Counted from the first letter of the stretch, positions 7,105 to 16,001 are shown. The stretch is 16,279 nt of DNA from CAZZCS01 sp964652645 (GCA_964652645.1 CAZZCS010000055.1:1-16279), one strand, 5' to 3'. Made by a program: numbers and translations. Notes: generated by a model not told the origin, from the letters alone.

Positions 7105-8377
7105 GACCTACGGCTGCCAGATGAATGTGGCAGATAGTGAGCTGATTACTTCTCTCTTGTTATCTGAAGGGCTGGAAGCTGTCCAGGATATCGACGAAGC
7201 AGATGTGATCATCTTTAATACCTGTTCTGTACGTCAACATGCAGAAGACAGGGTTTTGGGACGAATCTCTAATGAAAAGAAGCGCAAGCTGGTAAATCCC
7301 CAGATCAAGATCGGGATTGTTGGTTGTATGGCCCAAAGGATCGGTTCTGATCTGGTAGCTCAAAATATCGGACTGGACTTTGCTGTCGGAGTGGATCAAT
7401 ATCACAAGCTCGGTACGATTATCCGGGATGAATGCAAGGCTTCCACTGCGCTAGAGTTCAATAGGGAAGAGGTGTACTCTCACCTGCACCCTACTCACAG
7501 CGGTAAGACCAATGGTTTTGTCACTATAATGCGAGGTTGCAATAATTTCTGTACCTATTGTATAGTACCCTATGTAAGAGGGCGAGAGCGTAGCCGCAGC
7601 TTTGAAGAGATCTATACAGACGTTGCAGAAGCAGGACGTAAGGGATTGAAGGATATGACATTACTAGGACAGAATGTCAATTCATATCAGTATCAGGGGA
7701 TGAGTTTCCCCCAGCTTTTGCGCAAGTTGAATGAGATCGAAGAAATTGAACGTTTACGATTTATCACCTCGCATCCCAAGGATCTTTCGGATGACCTGAT
7801 AGCTGTGATGGCCGAGTATGATAAAGTATGCGAGCATATACATTTACCCATGCAAAGTGGTAGCACTCGAGTCCTAAGCTTGATGAATCGTCAGTACACT
7901 TATGAGCATTATAAGAGCCTGATTTCAAAGCTAAGGGCAGCCATACCAGAAGTTGCCATCACCACTGATATCATAGTAGGTTTTCCTACTGAGACCCAGG
8001 ATGAGTACACGGCAACACTTGATGCCGTGCGCGAATTGGAATTCGACTATGCCTTTTGCTTCAAATATAGCCATCGAGCTGGAACCAAGGCTTGTGAATT
8101 TGCAGATGACCTCACAGAAGAGATCCGCCTAGCAAGACTCCAGGAATTGATCGATGTCCAAAGAGAGATTACTTTGCAAAAGTTCAGAGCTCAGATTGGC
8201 AAGGACACAGAGATATATATTGAGGGTTCCAGCAAGAAAAGCTCAGCCCAAGTTTCAGGTAGCACGCGAGATTTTAAAATTGCTGTCGTTGATGGTTCTC
8301 TTGATCAAGTTGGTTCTTTGGTAAAAGCAAAAGTAGTAGACGCCACAGCAGGAACTTTGATCTGTGCCCCATACTAG
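7088..8377 (+). CDS. miaB: tRNA-2-methylthio-N6-dimethylallyladenosine synthase MiaB
   Basis: MiaB is a radical SAM methylthiotransferase that adds the 2-methylthio group to i6A37 in tRNAs reading UNN codons. I place the start at TTG 7088: AGAGG at 7077-7081 lies 6 nt upstream, and the protein then begins MRFFVETYGCQMN, putting the auxiliary-cluster cysteines at C10, C46 and C80, the expected family spacing. In-frame ATGs further upstream (from 6995) would only add a shadow of the DAHP synthase gene. The radical SAM motif is C151-NNF-C155-TY-C158 followed by IVPYVRGRERSR. The NTCSVR and GCMAQR motifs favour MiaB over RimO or MtaB. A TRAM domain ends the 429-residue protein. It overlaps the upstream gene by 17 nt and closes the six-gene run. 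Confidence 0.94.
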   Translation: MRFFVETYGCQMNVADSELITSLLLSEGLEAVQDIDEADVIIFNTCSVRQHAEDRVLGRISNEKKRKLVNPQIKIGIVGCMAQRIGSDLVAQNIGLDFAVGVDQYHKLGTIIRDECKASTALEFNREEVYSHLHPTHSGKTNGFVTIMRGCNNFCTYCIVPYVRGRERSRSFEEIYTDVAEAGRKGLKDMTLLGQNVNSYQYQGMSFPQLLRKLNEIEEIERLRFITSHPKDLSDDLIAVMAEYDKVCEHIHLPMQSGSTRVLSLMNRQYTYEHYKSLISKLRAAIPEVAITTDIIVGFPTETQDEYTATLDAVRELEFDYAFCFKYSHRAGTKACEFADDLTEEIRLARLQELIDVQREITLQKFRAQIGKDTEIYIEGSSKKSSAQVSGSTRDFKIAVVDGSLDQVGSLVKAKVVDATAGTLICAPY

Positions 8378-8500
8378 GCAGATATACAAGGGTTGCAATA
8401 AGGCATGTTATGTAAACTTGCTTGCAGGAAGGTTAATTCGTTGAGCGGTATGCGTATATCCCCTATCGCTAAATACTAGATTTATTCTCATGGAGAGATT
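8378..8500. promoter_or_regulatory. Intergenic region likely holding the yicC promoter
   Basis: This is the first real gap (123 nt) after the six-gene run, so a promoter for the yicC-murI group is expected here. The only candidate I see is weak: TTGAGC at 8441-8446 and TATCGC at 8464-8469, 17 nt apart. No terminator hairpin for miaB is evident. GGAGAG at 8492-8497 is the ribosome site for the ATG at 8501. Confidence 0.35.
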
Positions 8501-9382
8501 ATGAAAAGCATGACTGGTTATGGAACCGCCAAGTACAATGATGGCGAAATAGATTTGCAGATAGAAATAAAGACCGTTAATTCCAGATATTTGGATCTCC
8601 GGGTTTACCTCCCCAGAGAGATAAACTACTATGAAGCAGAGCTGAGAAAGACTATCGCTTCCCGCCTGAGACGTGGTGCGATAGACGTACGCATAAACAT
8701 AAATGATTCCAGAATCCCCAAAATCAGGATTAACGAACAGAAGCTCAAGCTATATTATGACCTCTTCACAAAAGCCATTTCAGGACTCAATATGAAGGAC
8801 AATGTATCTGCTGAGTACATATTAAATGAACCAGGAGTGATCGAAAACCAGATTGATAACGAGACAGACACACAGCTTAAAGCAGCTCTGGACAGTACTT
8901 TAGATGCTGCTATTAGCAATTTGGTCGCCAGCACGGTGCTGGAAGGCGATGATATGAGGAAGATCCTTTCAGAATCAATGAACACGATTCTGAGTGCCGT
9001 GAATGAGTTGGAGAGCACTATTGAACCCTATCGAAAACAGCTGTTTTATACCATGCATACTAGAATCATGGATTTGCTTTCAAACCTGAAAGTGGATACA
9101 ATGGAACAAAGAATTGTGCAAGAACTTGCAATCTATATAGATAAATACGATGTTCAAGAGGAGATCACCCGACTGAAGAGTCATATTGATACTTTTAACA
9201 CTACTCTCAGCAGTAATAAGAGTGAAGATATAGGGAAGACTCTGAACTTCATTATCCAGGAGATGCAAAGAGAGGCTAACACACTGGGATCAAAGTATTC
9301 TACGACACAGTCTTTCAAGTATATTCTAGTCATCAAAGAAGAGATCGAAAAGGATAGGGAGATCGTCCAAAATGTCGCCTAA
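8501..9382 (+). CDS. yicC: YicC/YloC family endoribonuclease
   Basis: The 293-residue protein opens with the family hallmark MKSMTGYGTAKY. It continues with the conserved IEIKTVNSRYLDLRVYLPREI block and ends with the DVQEEITRLKSHIDTF...KTLNFIIQEMQREANTLGSKYS block typical of the C-terminal DUF1732 region, so both halves are present and the length is normal. YicC of E. coli has been described as an endoribonuclease acting on small RNA; activity here is inferred from family. It is the first gene of a group with a small membrane protein, RNase R and glutamate racemase, and it overlaps the next gene by 11 nt. Two ribonucleases in one transcription unit suggests joint RNA-turnover duty. Confidence 0.93.
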   Translation: MKSMTGYGTAKYNDGEIDLQIEIKTVNSRYLDLRVYLPREINYYEAELRKTIASRLRRGAIDVRININDSRIPKIRINEQKLKLYYDLFTKAISGLNMKDNVSAEYILNEPGVIENQIDNETDTQLKAALDSTLDAAISNLVASTVLEGDDMRKILSESMNTILSAVNELESTIEPYRKQLFYTMHTRIMDLLSNLKVDTMEQRIVQELAIYIDKYDVQEEITRLKSHIDTFNTTLSSNKSEDIGKTLNFIIQEMQREANTLGSKYSTTQSFKYILVIKEEIEKDREIVQNVA

Positions 9383-9803
9383 GCTCACCTGGAAAAGCAT
9401 TCCATTTATTGAAAGACCCTATCATACCATGTTTGTGCTAGCCATTCTGGTATTTATGGCTGTAGTTCTTTGGCAGATCACGGTGGTAAGCTGGGAAACG
9501 CCGATAATGTATTACCTTTCGATGCTGCTACTAATCCTAAGTCTTCTCCCCTACTTCATAGTCACCAAGTACGAGTTTTACGAAGATGAAGTAGTCGTAA
9601 ACTACTCAATAATAAAGAATAAGAGAAGTTACAGTGAGTTTGGCTGTTTCTACGCAGATAAGTATGGAGTGATGCTCAGCACTTTCAAAATGCCTCGTCG
9701 TTTGGATTCGTTCCGGGGCCTATCAATCAGATTTTCAAAAAGTAAAACTGAAATGGACGAACTAATCACCCTTTTAAAGGTCAAAATTGGCAAGCAGTAC
9801 TAA
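9372..9803 (+). CDS. Two-helix membrane protein with PH-like cytoplasmic tail, unknown function
   Basis: I do not recognise a named family with certainty. The 143-residue protein has two hydrophobic helices (about 19-38 and 46-65) joined by a short loop. A beta-rich tail follows (YEFYEDEVVVNYSIIKNKRSYSEF...GLSIRF) and ends in a helix (about 125-141). Helix-helix-beta order with a 'yefyeDevvv' strand pattern resembles bacterial PH-like membrane proteins. ATG at 9372 lies 11 nt inside yicC with AGGGAG about 10 nt upstream. The stop TAA overlaps the ribosome site of RNase R. Its position between two ribonuclease genes is suggestive but does not assign a function. Confidence 0.75.
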   Translation: MSPKLTWKSIPFIERPYHTMFVLAILVFMAVVLWQITVVSWETPIMYYLSMLLLILSLLPYFIVTKYEFYEDEVVVNYSIIKNKRSYSEFGCFYADKYGVMLSTFKMPRRLDSFRGLSIRFSKSKTEMDELITLLKVKIGKQY

Positions 9804-9812
9804 GGAGTTAAT

Positions 9813-12032
9813 GTGAAAACACCGGCGAAAAAAGAGCAAGTCCTGGCTCTATTGAGCTCTGGTATCCCCATGAGTTATGGTGATATCTGTGCTGAGCTTA
9901 AAGCCTCCAAGAGAGAAAAATTGGAGATTAAAAACTTGCTCCAGGAGCTTGTCGAGACTGCTACAATCGTGAAGCATGGCAAGATGTACAGGCTCAAAAT
10001 ACTACAGAAGAAAGTCGTTCAGAAGAGTTCTACACTGATAGAGGGGGTCTTTGATGCCACTCCCCTATCCAGAAACTACTCCTACGCCTTTGTGAAGACC
10101 GAGGTGGGAGACTACTTCGTCAGCTCTGAGGATGTGTCAAATGCCTACCATGGCGACAAAGTGCTGATAGAAGGCTCGGAGCGTGGCAAGAATAGACTAT
10201 ATGGAGTAGTGAGAGATATAGTGAGCCGGGCAAATGAGACACTTGCAGGGGACGTGAAGAAGGTAGATACAAACTACTATTTTATCTGCAGCAACCCCAA
10301 GATTCACAATTGGTTCAATATCTCAAAACCAAAACCCGAGTATGATGGGAAGAAAGTGATTCTCGCGGTTTCGAACTGGGGCAACAAGAGCATGGGCAAG
10401 GCACCTGCAGGCAAAGTAACTGAGATTCTGGGCGAAAGTGGTAACCCTGAAGTAGAAGTTTTGGGGGTAATCCGCCAGTACAATTTGCCCCTGGATTTCC
10501 CCCAGCCAGTAATGGATGAAGTCAACCGTGTAAAGGACACAATCACCAAAAAAGAGATCTCAAAAAGACGAGATTTACGAGATTTGTTTACTTTTACAAT
10601 AGATCCGGCTTCGGCAAAGGACTTCGATGATGCCATTTCCATCGCCAAAGTGAAAGGTGGATATGAGCTGTATGTGCATATCGCTGATGTGGCCCACTAT
10701 GTAAAACTCGATTCAGCCATATTTATCGAAGCTGTAAATCGCGGAAATAGCTATTACTTCCCCAAGAAAGTGATCCCTATGTTGCCTGAGAAGCTATCCA
10801 ACAAGGTCTGTAGCCTGAGACCAGAGGAAGAAAAACTCACCATGACAGTATATACATTCTTCGACGATAAGGGCAACCTCAAGAAACAGGAACTCTTTGA
10901 AAGCGTGATAAACTCGAACTTCAGGCTTGCTTATGAAGACGTGGATAATCTGTTTTCGGGAAAAGAAACTGACCTGGCTCCTGAACTCATCGAAGCTCTT
11001 CAAGTCTCCAGAACCCTATCCAGATTGCTTTCAAAGGTTCGCAAGAAGGCTGGATACATCTTCTTTGATCTTCCAGATATAGATTATATCTATGATAAAG
11101 AGGGATTTATCAAGACCTTTACCCTCTCTGAAGAAACTGAATCTCACAAACTGATAGAAAGCTTTATGCTGGTGGCCAATGAGTATGTGGCAAAGAAGCT
11201 TACAAACATCTCCCCCACTACCATGTACAGGATTCATGAAGATCCTGATTTCAACAAAATCGAAAAACTGGCTACAACCCTATCTTATTATGGGATTAAG
11301 TTTACGCTTCTGGAGAACCTGAACAAATCATATCAGGCGCTGCTGGACTCCATGCCCACGCAGGAGCACCACATAGTCTTCGATAGAATGGTGCTACGCA
11401 GCATGAAGAAAGCCAAATATAGTACAGAGCACATCCGGCACTTTGGGCTCTCCATCGAGTCCTATACGCACTTCACGTCCCCAATCCGCAGATTGTGCGA
11501 CCTCATCATTCATCATCTGTGCAAATTGCACATAACTCATAGCTCGGATTCATTGCTTTCCAAAGTACAAGTAAAGCATTATGCCGCAGTGGCATCAGAG
11601 AAAGAACTGGTAGCGGATGAGACCGAACGCGAGATCGAAAGAGTTTATAACCGGGCTTATATGAAGAAAAAGATTGGTGAACAATACTCTGGCCTGATCA
11701 TCGGTGTTAAATCCACTGGAGTAATAGTAAGACTAAACGAGATCCCCATTACCGGAATAATCAACATCAACGCCTCCAAAGGTAGTAGATGGGACTTCAA
11801 GGAGCAAGAGCTAAGACTGGTAAATCGCAACAGCGGATATTTTTATCAGCTTATGGATAAAGTATTAGTTCAAGTAATGGACGTTAGTGACGATATATAC
11901 TTGGAGCTAACGCCAGCGCCTGATGCTCATACTCACAGCATCCAGACTAAAAATACTCCCAGCAATACAAAAGCCAGGGATAGAAAAGACCGTTCATATA
12001 AAGGCTCCAGAAGGAGCAAGAGGAAGAAATGA
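9813..12032 (+). CDS. rnr: Ribonuclease R
   Basis: RNase R is a processive 3'-5' exoribonuclease that degrades structured RNA. The start is GTG at 9813, with AAGGAG at 9802-9807 spaced 5 nt; the ATG two bases earlier is immediately followed by a stop. The 739 residues show the full architecture: an N-terminal winged helix (about 1-70, MSYGDICAELKASKREKLEIKNLL), cold-shock/OB domains (about 75-235), and an RNB catalytic domain containing IDPASAKDFDDAISI with D264, D270, D272 and D273 as the metal-binding aspartates. Also present are HYFTSPIRR-type sequence (YTHFTSPIRRLCDLIIH), an S1 domain (about 620-700) and a Lys/Arg-rich tail (SYKGSRRSKRKK) as seen in RNase R rather than RNase II. The murI start overlaps its stop by 4 nt (ATGA). 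Confidence 0.95.
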   Translation: MKTPAKKEQVLALLSSGIPMSYGDICAELKASKREKLEIKNLLQELVETATIVKHGKMYRLKILQKKVVQKSSTLIEGVFDATPLSRNYSYAFVKTEVGDYFVSSEDVSNAYHGDKVLIEGSERGKNRLYGVVRDIVSRANETLAGDVKKVDTNYYFICSNPKIHNWFNISKPKPEYDGKKVILAVSNWGNKSMGKAPAGKVTEILGESGNPEVEVLGVIRQYNLPLDFPQPVMDEVNRVKDTITKKEISKRRDLRDLFTFTIDPASAKDFDDAISIAKVKGGYELYVHIADVAHYVKLDSAIFIEAVNRGNSYYFPKKVIPMLPEKLSNKVCSLRPEEEKLTMTVYTFFDDKGNLKKQELFESVINSNFRLAYEDVDNLFSGKETDLAPELIEALQVSRTLSRLLSKVRKKAGYIFFDLPDIDYIYDKEGFIKTFTLSEETESHKLIESFMLVANEYVAKKLTNISPTTMYRIHEDPDFNKIEKLATTLSYYGIKFTLLENLNKSYQALLDSMPTQEHHIVFDRMVLRSMKKAKYSTEHIRHFGLSIESYTHFTSPIRRLCDLIIHHLCKLHITHSSDSLLSKVQVKHYAAVASEKELVADETEREIERVYNRAYMKKKIGEQYSGLIIGVKSTGVIVRLNEIPITGIININASKGSRWDFKEQELRLVNRNSGYFYQLMDKVLVQVMDVSDDIYLELTPAPDAHTHSIQTKNTPSNTKARDRKDRSYKGSRRSKRKK

Positions 12033-12835
12033 AGCGTCCGATTGGCATTTTTGATTCCGGTGTTGGCGGATTAACAGTTTTTAAGAGTGTCAGGGAGCAT
12101 TTTCCCAAGGAAGACATCGTCTATTTTGGTGATACCGCTCGTGTTCCTTATGGTCCCAAGTCCCCCAATACTATTATTGATTACTCCATTCAAAATGCGA
12201 GATTCCTATTGCAACAGAACATCAAAATTCTCGTAGTGGCATGTAACACCTCATCAGCAGTAGCAATTCCAAGCTTGAGAAAGCTTACCGATATCCCTAT
12301 CATCGGAGTGATCGAGCCTGGTGCAGAGCAAGCGGTACTCCACTCTTCCAAGGGTAGGATCGGAGTAATTGGAACAGAGGGTACCATCAGAAGCTGTGCC
12401 TATCAGGAAGCAATTCAGAAGCTGAAAGAGCAAAGCGAAGTTTACTCACGTGCCTGTCCCCTATTTGTGCCTCTGGCAGAAGAGGGATGGCATGAGCATC
12501 AGACAGCTGAACTGGTGGCCCGGGAGTATCTTAGTTATTTTTATGACAAGGGGATAGATACTCTGGTTTTGGGCTGTACTCATTATCCACTTCTCAAAGA
12601 GATTATTAGCCGTGTCGTAGGTGCCGATGTAAGTCTTATTGACAGTGCTGATGCAATAGCCACTTATTTGAAACGCATCCTTCCCAACGACGATGATGAT
12701 CGGTCGGGACAAAACTACTTTTTTGTGAGCGACAACGAAGATAAATTTGCCCAGATAGGATCCAGGATTCTGGGCTACGATCTAAAAAGCTTGAAACATG
12801 TTCGGCTCTTTGAGAGCTGGTTTGTTGATAGATAA
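12029..12835 (+). CDS. murI: Glutamate racemase
   Basis: MurI interconverts L- and D-glutamate, supplying D-Glu for peptidoglycan. The 268 residues are full length, with IGIFDSGVGGLTV (D9, S10), FGDTARVPYGPKS, VVACNTSSA (C72) and LGCTHYPLL (C183, H185). C72 and C183 are the two catalytic cysteines of the cofactor-independent racemase family. The ATG at 12029 overlaps the RNase R stop in an ATGA arrangement, so translation is probably coupled. It is the last gene of the yicC group. The gene supports a peptidoglycan-containing cell wall. Confidence 0.96.
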   Translation: MKRPIGIFDSGVGGLTVFKSVREHFPKEDIVYFGDTARVPYGPKSPNTIIDYSIQNARFLLQQNIKILVVACNTSSAVAIPSLRKLTDIPIIGVIEPGAEQAVLHSSKGRIGVIGTEGTIRSCAYQEAIQKLKEQSEVYSRACPLFVPLAEEGWHEHQTAELVAREYLSYFYDKGIDTLVLGCTHYPLLKEIISRVVGADVSLIDSADAIATYLKRILPNDDDDRSGQNYFFVSDNEDKFAQIGSRILGYDLKSLKHVRLFESWFVDR

Positions 12836-12848
12836 CGATGACGACTAA

Positions 12849-12871
12849 ATGCCAATACAATATCTTGGCAT
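12849..12871. promoter_or_regulatory. Inverted repeat ATGCCAA-N9-TTGGCAT upstream of kce
   Basis: Perfect 7-bp arms at 12849-12855 and 12865-12871 flank 9 nt in the 74-nt murI-kce gap. A very AT-rich stretch (TATAAAAT near 12877) follows, then the ribosome site AGAGGTG before the ATG at 12910. There is no T-run, so an operator or weak stem is more likely than a terminator. The role is unproven. Confidence 0.45.
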
Positions 12872-12909
12872 CATATTATAAAATAATCATAAGAATAAAG
12901 AGGTGAAGC

Positions 12910-13746
12910 ATGGAACCCTTAATACTCACAGCTGCCATCACAGGCGCCGAGACTACTCGTAAAGACCAACCAAACCTGCCCATAACTCCAGAAGAGCAAG
13001 CCCATGAAGCAGTTAAATGCTTTGAGGCTGGTGCCAGAGTCATCCATTTACACGTCAGAGAGGACGATGGAACGCCTTCACAACGGCTGGAAAGATTCAA
13101 AGCTTCGATCGAGGCAATCCGAGCCGCCGTTCCCGAGATAATCGTTCAGATCAGTACTGGTGGTGCCGTGGGCGAGGCTTTTGAAAAGAGACTGGCCCCT
13201 CTCAGCCTCAAACCAGATATGGGCACTCTCAACGCCGGTACCCTGAATTTTGGCAACGAGATCTTTATAAATCATCCAGCTGATATCATCCGTCTGGCCG
13301 AAGCCTTCAAGGAGTACAATGTGGTCCCCGAAGTTGAAGTTTACGAATCCGGGATGATCGATGTAGTGGCAAAGCTCGTTCAAAAAGGGATCATAACCCA
13401 CTCTCCCCTACACATGCAGTTTGTCTTGGGAGTTCCTGGTGGAATGAACGGCTCGCCCAAAAACCTGATGTACATGATGCAGCACCTGGCAGAGCAGATA
13501 CCTACCGCGACCTGGGCTGTAGCAGGTATTGGGAGATGGCATCTTCCCGCCTCCATGGTCGCCTTGGTTACGGGTGGTCATATTCGAGTAGGATTTGAAG
13601 ATAACATCTATTATCACAAAGGAGTCGTTGCAGATTCCAATGCTCAATTGGTGGCCAGGATAGCCAGAATTGCTGCCGAGATTGGTCGTCCGCTGGCAAC
13701 CCCAGAGCAAGCCCGTGAGATATTAGCATTACCGAGCGGGAGATAG
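12910..13746 (+). CDS. kce: 3-keto-5-aminohexanoate cleavage enzyme
   Basis: Kce, of the BKACE (DUF849) family, converts 3-keto-5-aminohexanoate plus acetyl-CoA to acetoacetate plus 3-aminobutyryl-CoA in anaerobic lysine fermentation. The 278 residues include the family's zinc ligands H46 and H48 (VIHLHVRED) and E230. They also include E14, S82, E143, R226 and D231, which from memory are the other active-site positions in the Candidatus Cloacimonas acidaminovorans enzyme; all fall at identical numbers. The block NAGTLNFGNEIFINHP and the end LATPEQAREIL are also Kce-like. BKACE members vary in substrate, but this residue set supports the true Kce activity. ATG at 12910 has AGAGGTG upstream. 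nrdJ begins 1 nt after its stop. None of the other lysine-fermentation genes (aminomutases, 3,5-diaminohexanoate dehydrogenase, ammonia lyase) is in the window. Confidence 0.93.
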   Translation: MEPLILTAAITGAETTRKDQPNLPITPEEQAHEAVKCFEAGARVIHLHVREDDGTPSQRLERFKASIEAIRAAVPEIIVQISTGGAVGEAFEKRLAPLSLKPDMGTLNAGTLNFGNEIFINHPADIIRLAEAFKEYNVVPEVEVYESGMIDVVAKLVQKGIITHSPLHMQFVLGVPGGMNGSPKNLMYMMQHLAEQIPTATWAVAGIGRWHLPASMVALVTGGHIRVGFEDNIYYHKGVVADSNAQLVARIARIAAEIGRPLATPEQAREILALPSGR

Positions 13747-13747
13747 G

Positions 13748-15997
13748 ATGTTATTGACTGATAATGCAAAAGTCGTGCTCCAAAAGAGATATTTTAAGAA
13801 AGCTGAAGACGGCTCAGTCGTAGAAACATGGGAAGATATGATCTCCCGGGTAGCAGAGAATATTTCCGCTGGTGATAAAGACAAGTACGATAGATACTAT
13901 GCTCTCCTGGATTCTGGATACTTCCTGCCCAATTCCCCAACTCTGATGAATGCCGGAAATGATCTACAACAGCTTTCAGCTTGTTTTGTCCTGCCTATAG
14001 AAGACAGTATGGAGAGCATCTTTGAAACCATAAAGAACGCTGCTCTCATTCACAAAAGCGGTGGTGGAACCGGCTTTTCCTTCTCCAGACTCCGGGAGGC
14101 CAATGCCAGAGTACGCTCCACGAATGGAGTTTCCAGCGGGCCACTTTCTTTCTTGAGAGTGTTCAATTCTGCTACAGATGCAGTAAAACAGGGTGGGACA
14201 AGAAGAGGAGCCAATATGGCTATCCTCAATGTAGACCATCCTCAGATTCTTGAGTTCATTACCTGCAAAGAAGACACATCTCAGCTTACAAACTTTAACA
14301 TCAGCGTGGGTCTTACCGAAGATTTCATGCGCGCTGTCTATCAGGATTCCGATTACGAACTGGTCTGCCCCGCCTCCCATGAAACGAAGAACAGCTTAAA
14401 AGCCAGGGATGTCTTCAACCTGATGGTAGAGATGTCTCACAAGAATGGTGAACCTGGTATTGTCTTTCTGGATAGAATAAATCAGGCAAATCCAACCCCC
14501 CAAGTGGGCAGGATCGAATCCACAAACCCCTGTGGTGAACAGCCTTTGCTGCCAAATGAGGCATGCAATCTGGGTTCTATCAATCTCTCTGTCATGGTTG
14601 AGAATGATCAGATCAGGTGGGATGTGTTGCGCAGAGTGGTACATGAGAGTGTCGAATTTTTGGATGATGTCATCACAGCCTCCAGATTCCCGCTTCCACA
14701 GATCGATCAGATGGCAAAGGCAAACCGCAAAATCGGCTTGGGGATTATGGGTTGGGCTGATCTTTTATACATACTAGAGATCCCATATGCCTCAGACGAA
14801 GCAGTGGAACTGGCCCATGAGATTATGGAGTTCATCGATTATGAAGCCAAATTCAAATCCATGGAACTAGCCAAATTACAAGGCCCCTTCCCAAATTTCG
14901 TTGGTAGTATCTACGAAAACAAGTCCCTGCAAAGAAAATCAATCAAGCAAGATTGGGACTCGCTAATAGCTGATATTCAAAAACATGGGATCAGAAATGC
15001 TACCGTTTCTACGATCGCTCCCACTGGCACAATCAGTATGATAGCAGACACTTCCAGCGGTATAGAGCCACAGTTTTCTCTCGTCTTCGTGAAGAATGTG
15101 ATGGATGGAGAAAAGCTAATCTACGTCAATAAGTGGTTCGAAAAGGCCTTGAAAGACAGAGGATTATATAGTACTGAGCTGCTCCAGCAAGTGGCTGATG
15201 AGGGTTCAATTCAACACATGGAATCAATTCCTGATGACCTCAAAAAAGTCTTCCAGACTGCCCACGACATCAGCCCAGAATGGCACATTCGAATGCAAGC
15301 AGCTTTCCAACTCTTTACGGACAATGCAGTTAGCAAGACCATAAACTTTCCTGCTGAAGCAAGCGTAGAAGATATCCGCACAGCATTTGAAATGGCTTAT
15401 CAGCTCGGTTGCAAAGGAGTTACCGTCTATAGAGATGGCAGCAGAGAAAACCAGGTCTTGTCCACTGGAAACACCGTTGATGCCGCCGAAGAAAAGAAAG
15501 TGGCTCCCAGATACCGCCCCGAGGTCACTCAAGGCATCACTCAGCGCCTGGAAACGGGTTGTGGTCACATGTATGTAACTATCAATAGTGACGATCAAGG
15601 TGCTTGTGAGGTTTTTGTTCAGATGGGTAAGGTCGGGGGTTGTGCCTCTGCTCAACTGGAAGCAATTGCCCGGCTATCTTCTCTGGCGATGAGATCAAAC
15701 ATCAAGGTGGAAGCTATAATCCGCCAGCTCAAAGGTATCAGATGCCAGTCTCCCATGTGGCACAAGGGAAAAATGATTACATCCTGCGGTGATGCGGTGG
15801 GACAGGCCCTGGAGAAATTCTTGCATAACTATCAGGGTAAAACTTTGAGTAGCATATCAATCAGCAGCGATGATGGAGAAGGCTCTCCAAGCACATATCA
15901 TAGAACAGGATCAGCTCTTTGTCCCGATTGTGGCAGCACCATCGAGCATCTAGAGGGTTGTTTGAAGTGTCCAGCTTGTGGCTGGTCGAAGTGTTAG
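13748..15997 (+). CDS. nrdJ: Adenosylcobalamin-dependent (class II) ribonucleotide reductase
   Basis: NrdJ reduces ribonucleotides to deoxyribonucleotides with a thiyl radical made from adenosylcobalamin, so it needs no oxygen and no separate radical subunit. The 749 residues show C79 (QQLSACFVL) and C273 (NEACNLGS) as the redox pair, and NPCGE (260-264) with radical cysteine C262 flanked by N260 and E264. Also present are KSGGGTGFSFS, GGTRRGANMA, APTGTISMIADTSSGIEP and PAEASVEDI. A TSCPD-type domain (about 600-700, GCGHMYVTI...SCGDAVGQAL) and a C-terminal four-cysteine knuckle C725/C728/C741/C744 plus terminal C749 complete the protein. The C-terminal cysteines likely relay reducing power to the active site. 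ATG at 13748, with GGGAG at 13738-13742, follows the kce stop by 1 nt. Confidence 0.95.
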   Translation: MLLTDNAKVVLQKRYFKKAEDGSVVETWEDMISRVAENISAGDKDKYDRYYALLDSGYFLPNSPTLMNAGNDLQQLSACFVLPIEDSMESIFETIKNAALIHKSGGGTGFSFSRLREANARVRSTNGVSSGPLSFLRVFNSATDAVKQGGTRRGANMAILNVDHPQILEFITCKEDTSQLTNFNISVGLTEDFMRAVYQDSDYELVCPASHETKNSLKARDVFNLMVEMSHKNGEPGIVFLDRINQANPTPQVGRIESTNPCGEQPLLPNEACNLGSINLSVMVENDQIRWDVLRRVVHESVEFLDDVITASRFPLPQIDQMAKANRKIGLGIMGWADLLYILEIPYASDEAVELAHEIMEFIDYEAKFKSMELAKLQGPFPNFVGSIYENKSLQRKSIKQDWDSLIADIQKHGIRNATVSTIAPTGTISMIADTSSGIEPQFSLVFVKNVMDGEKLIYVNKWFEKALKDRGLYSTELLQQVADEGSIQHMESIPDDLKKVFQTAHDISPEWHIRMQAAFQLFTDNAVSKTINFPAEASVEDIRTAFEMAYQLGCKGVTVYRDGSRENQVLSTGNTVDAAEEKKVAPRYRPEVTQGITQRLETGCGHMYVTINSDDQGACEVFVQMGKVGGCASAQLEAIARLSSLAMRSNIKVEAIIRQLKGIRCQSPMWHKGKMITSCGDAVGQALEKFLHNYQGKTLSSISISSDDGEGSPSTYHRTGSALCPDCGSTIEHLEGCLKCPACGWSKC

Positions 15998-16001
15998 CCA
16001 G

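Noticed and set aside
7863..7870. Isolated ACTCGAG in miaB as a second copy of the palindromic element
   Set aside because: Only the short restriction-site-like core matches; there is no surrounding dyad.
12872..12890. AT-rich TATAAAAT stretch as the kce -10 box
   Set aside because: No -35 sequence is found at a usual distance (TTGGCA is only 6 nt away), so a promoter cannot be placed with confidence.
13976..15655. Minus-strand open frames of 134 and 143 codons within nrdJ
   Set aside because: They are shadows of a strongly conserved plus-strand gene, without start signals or recognisable motifs.
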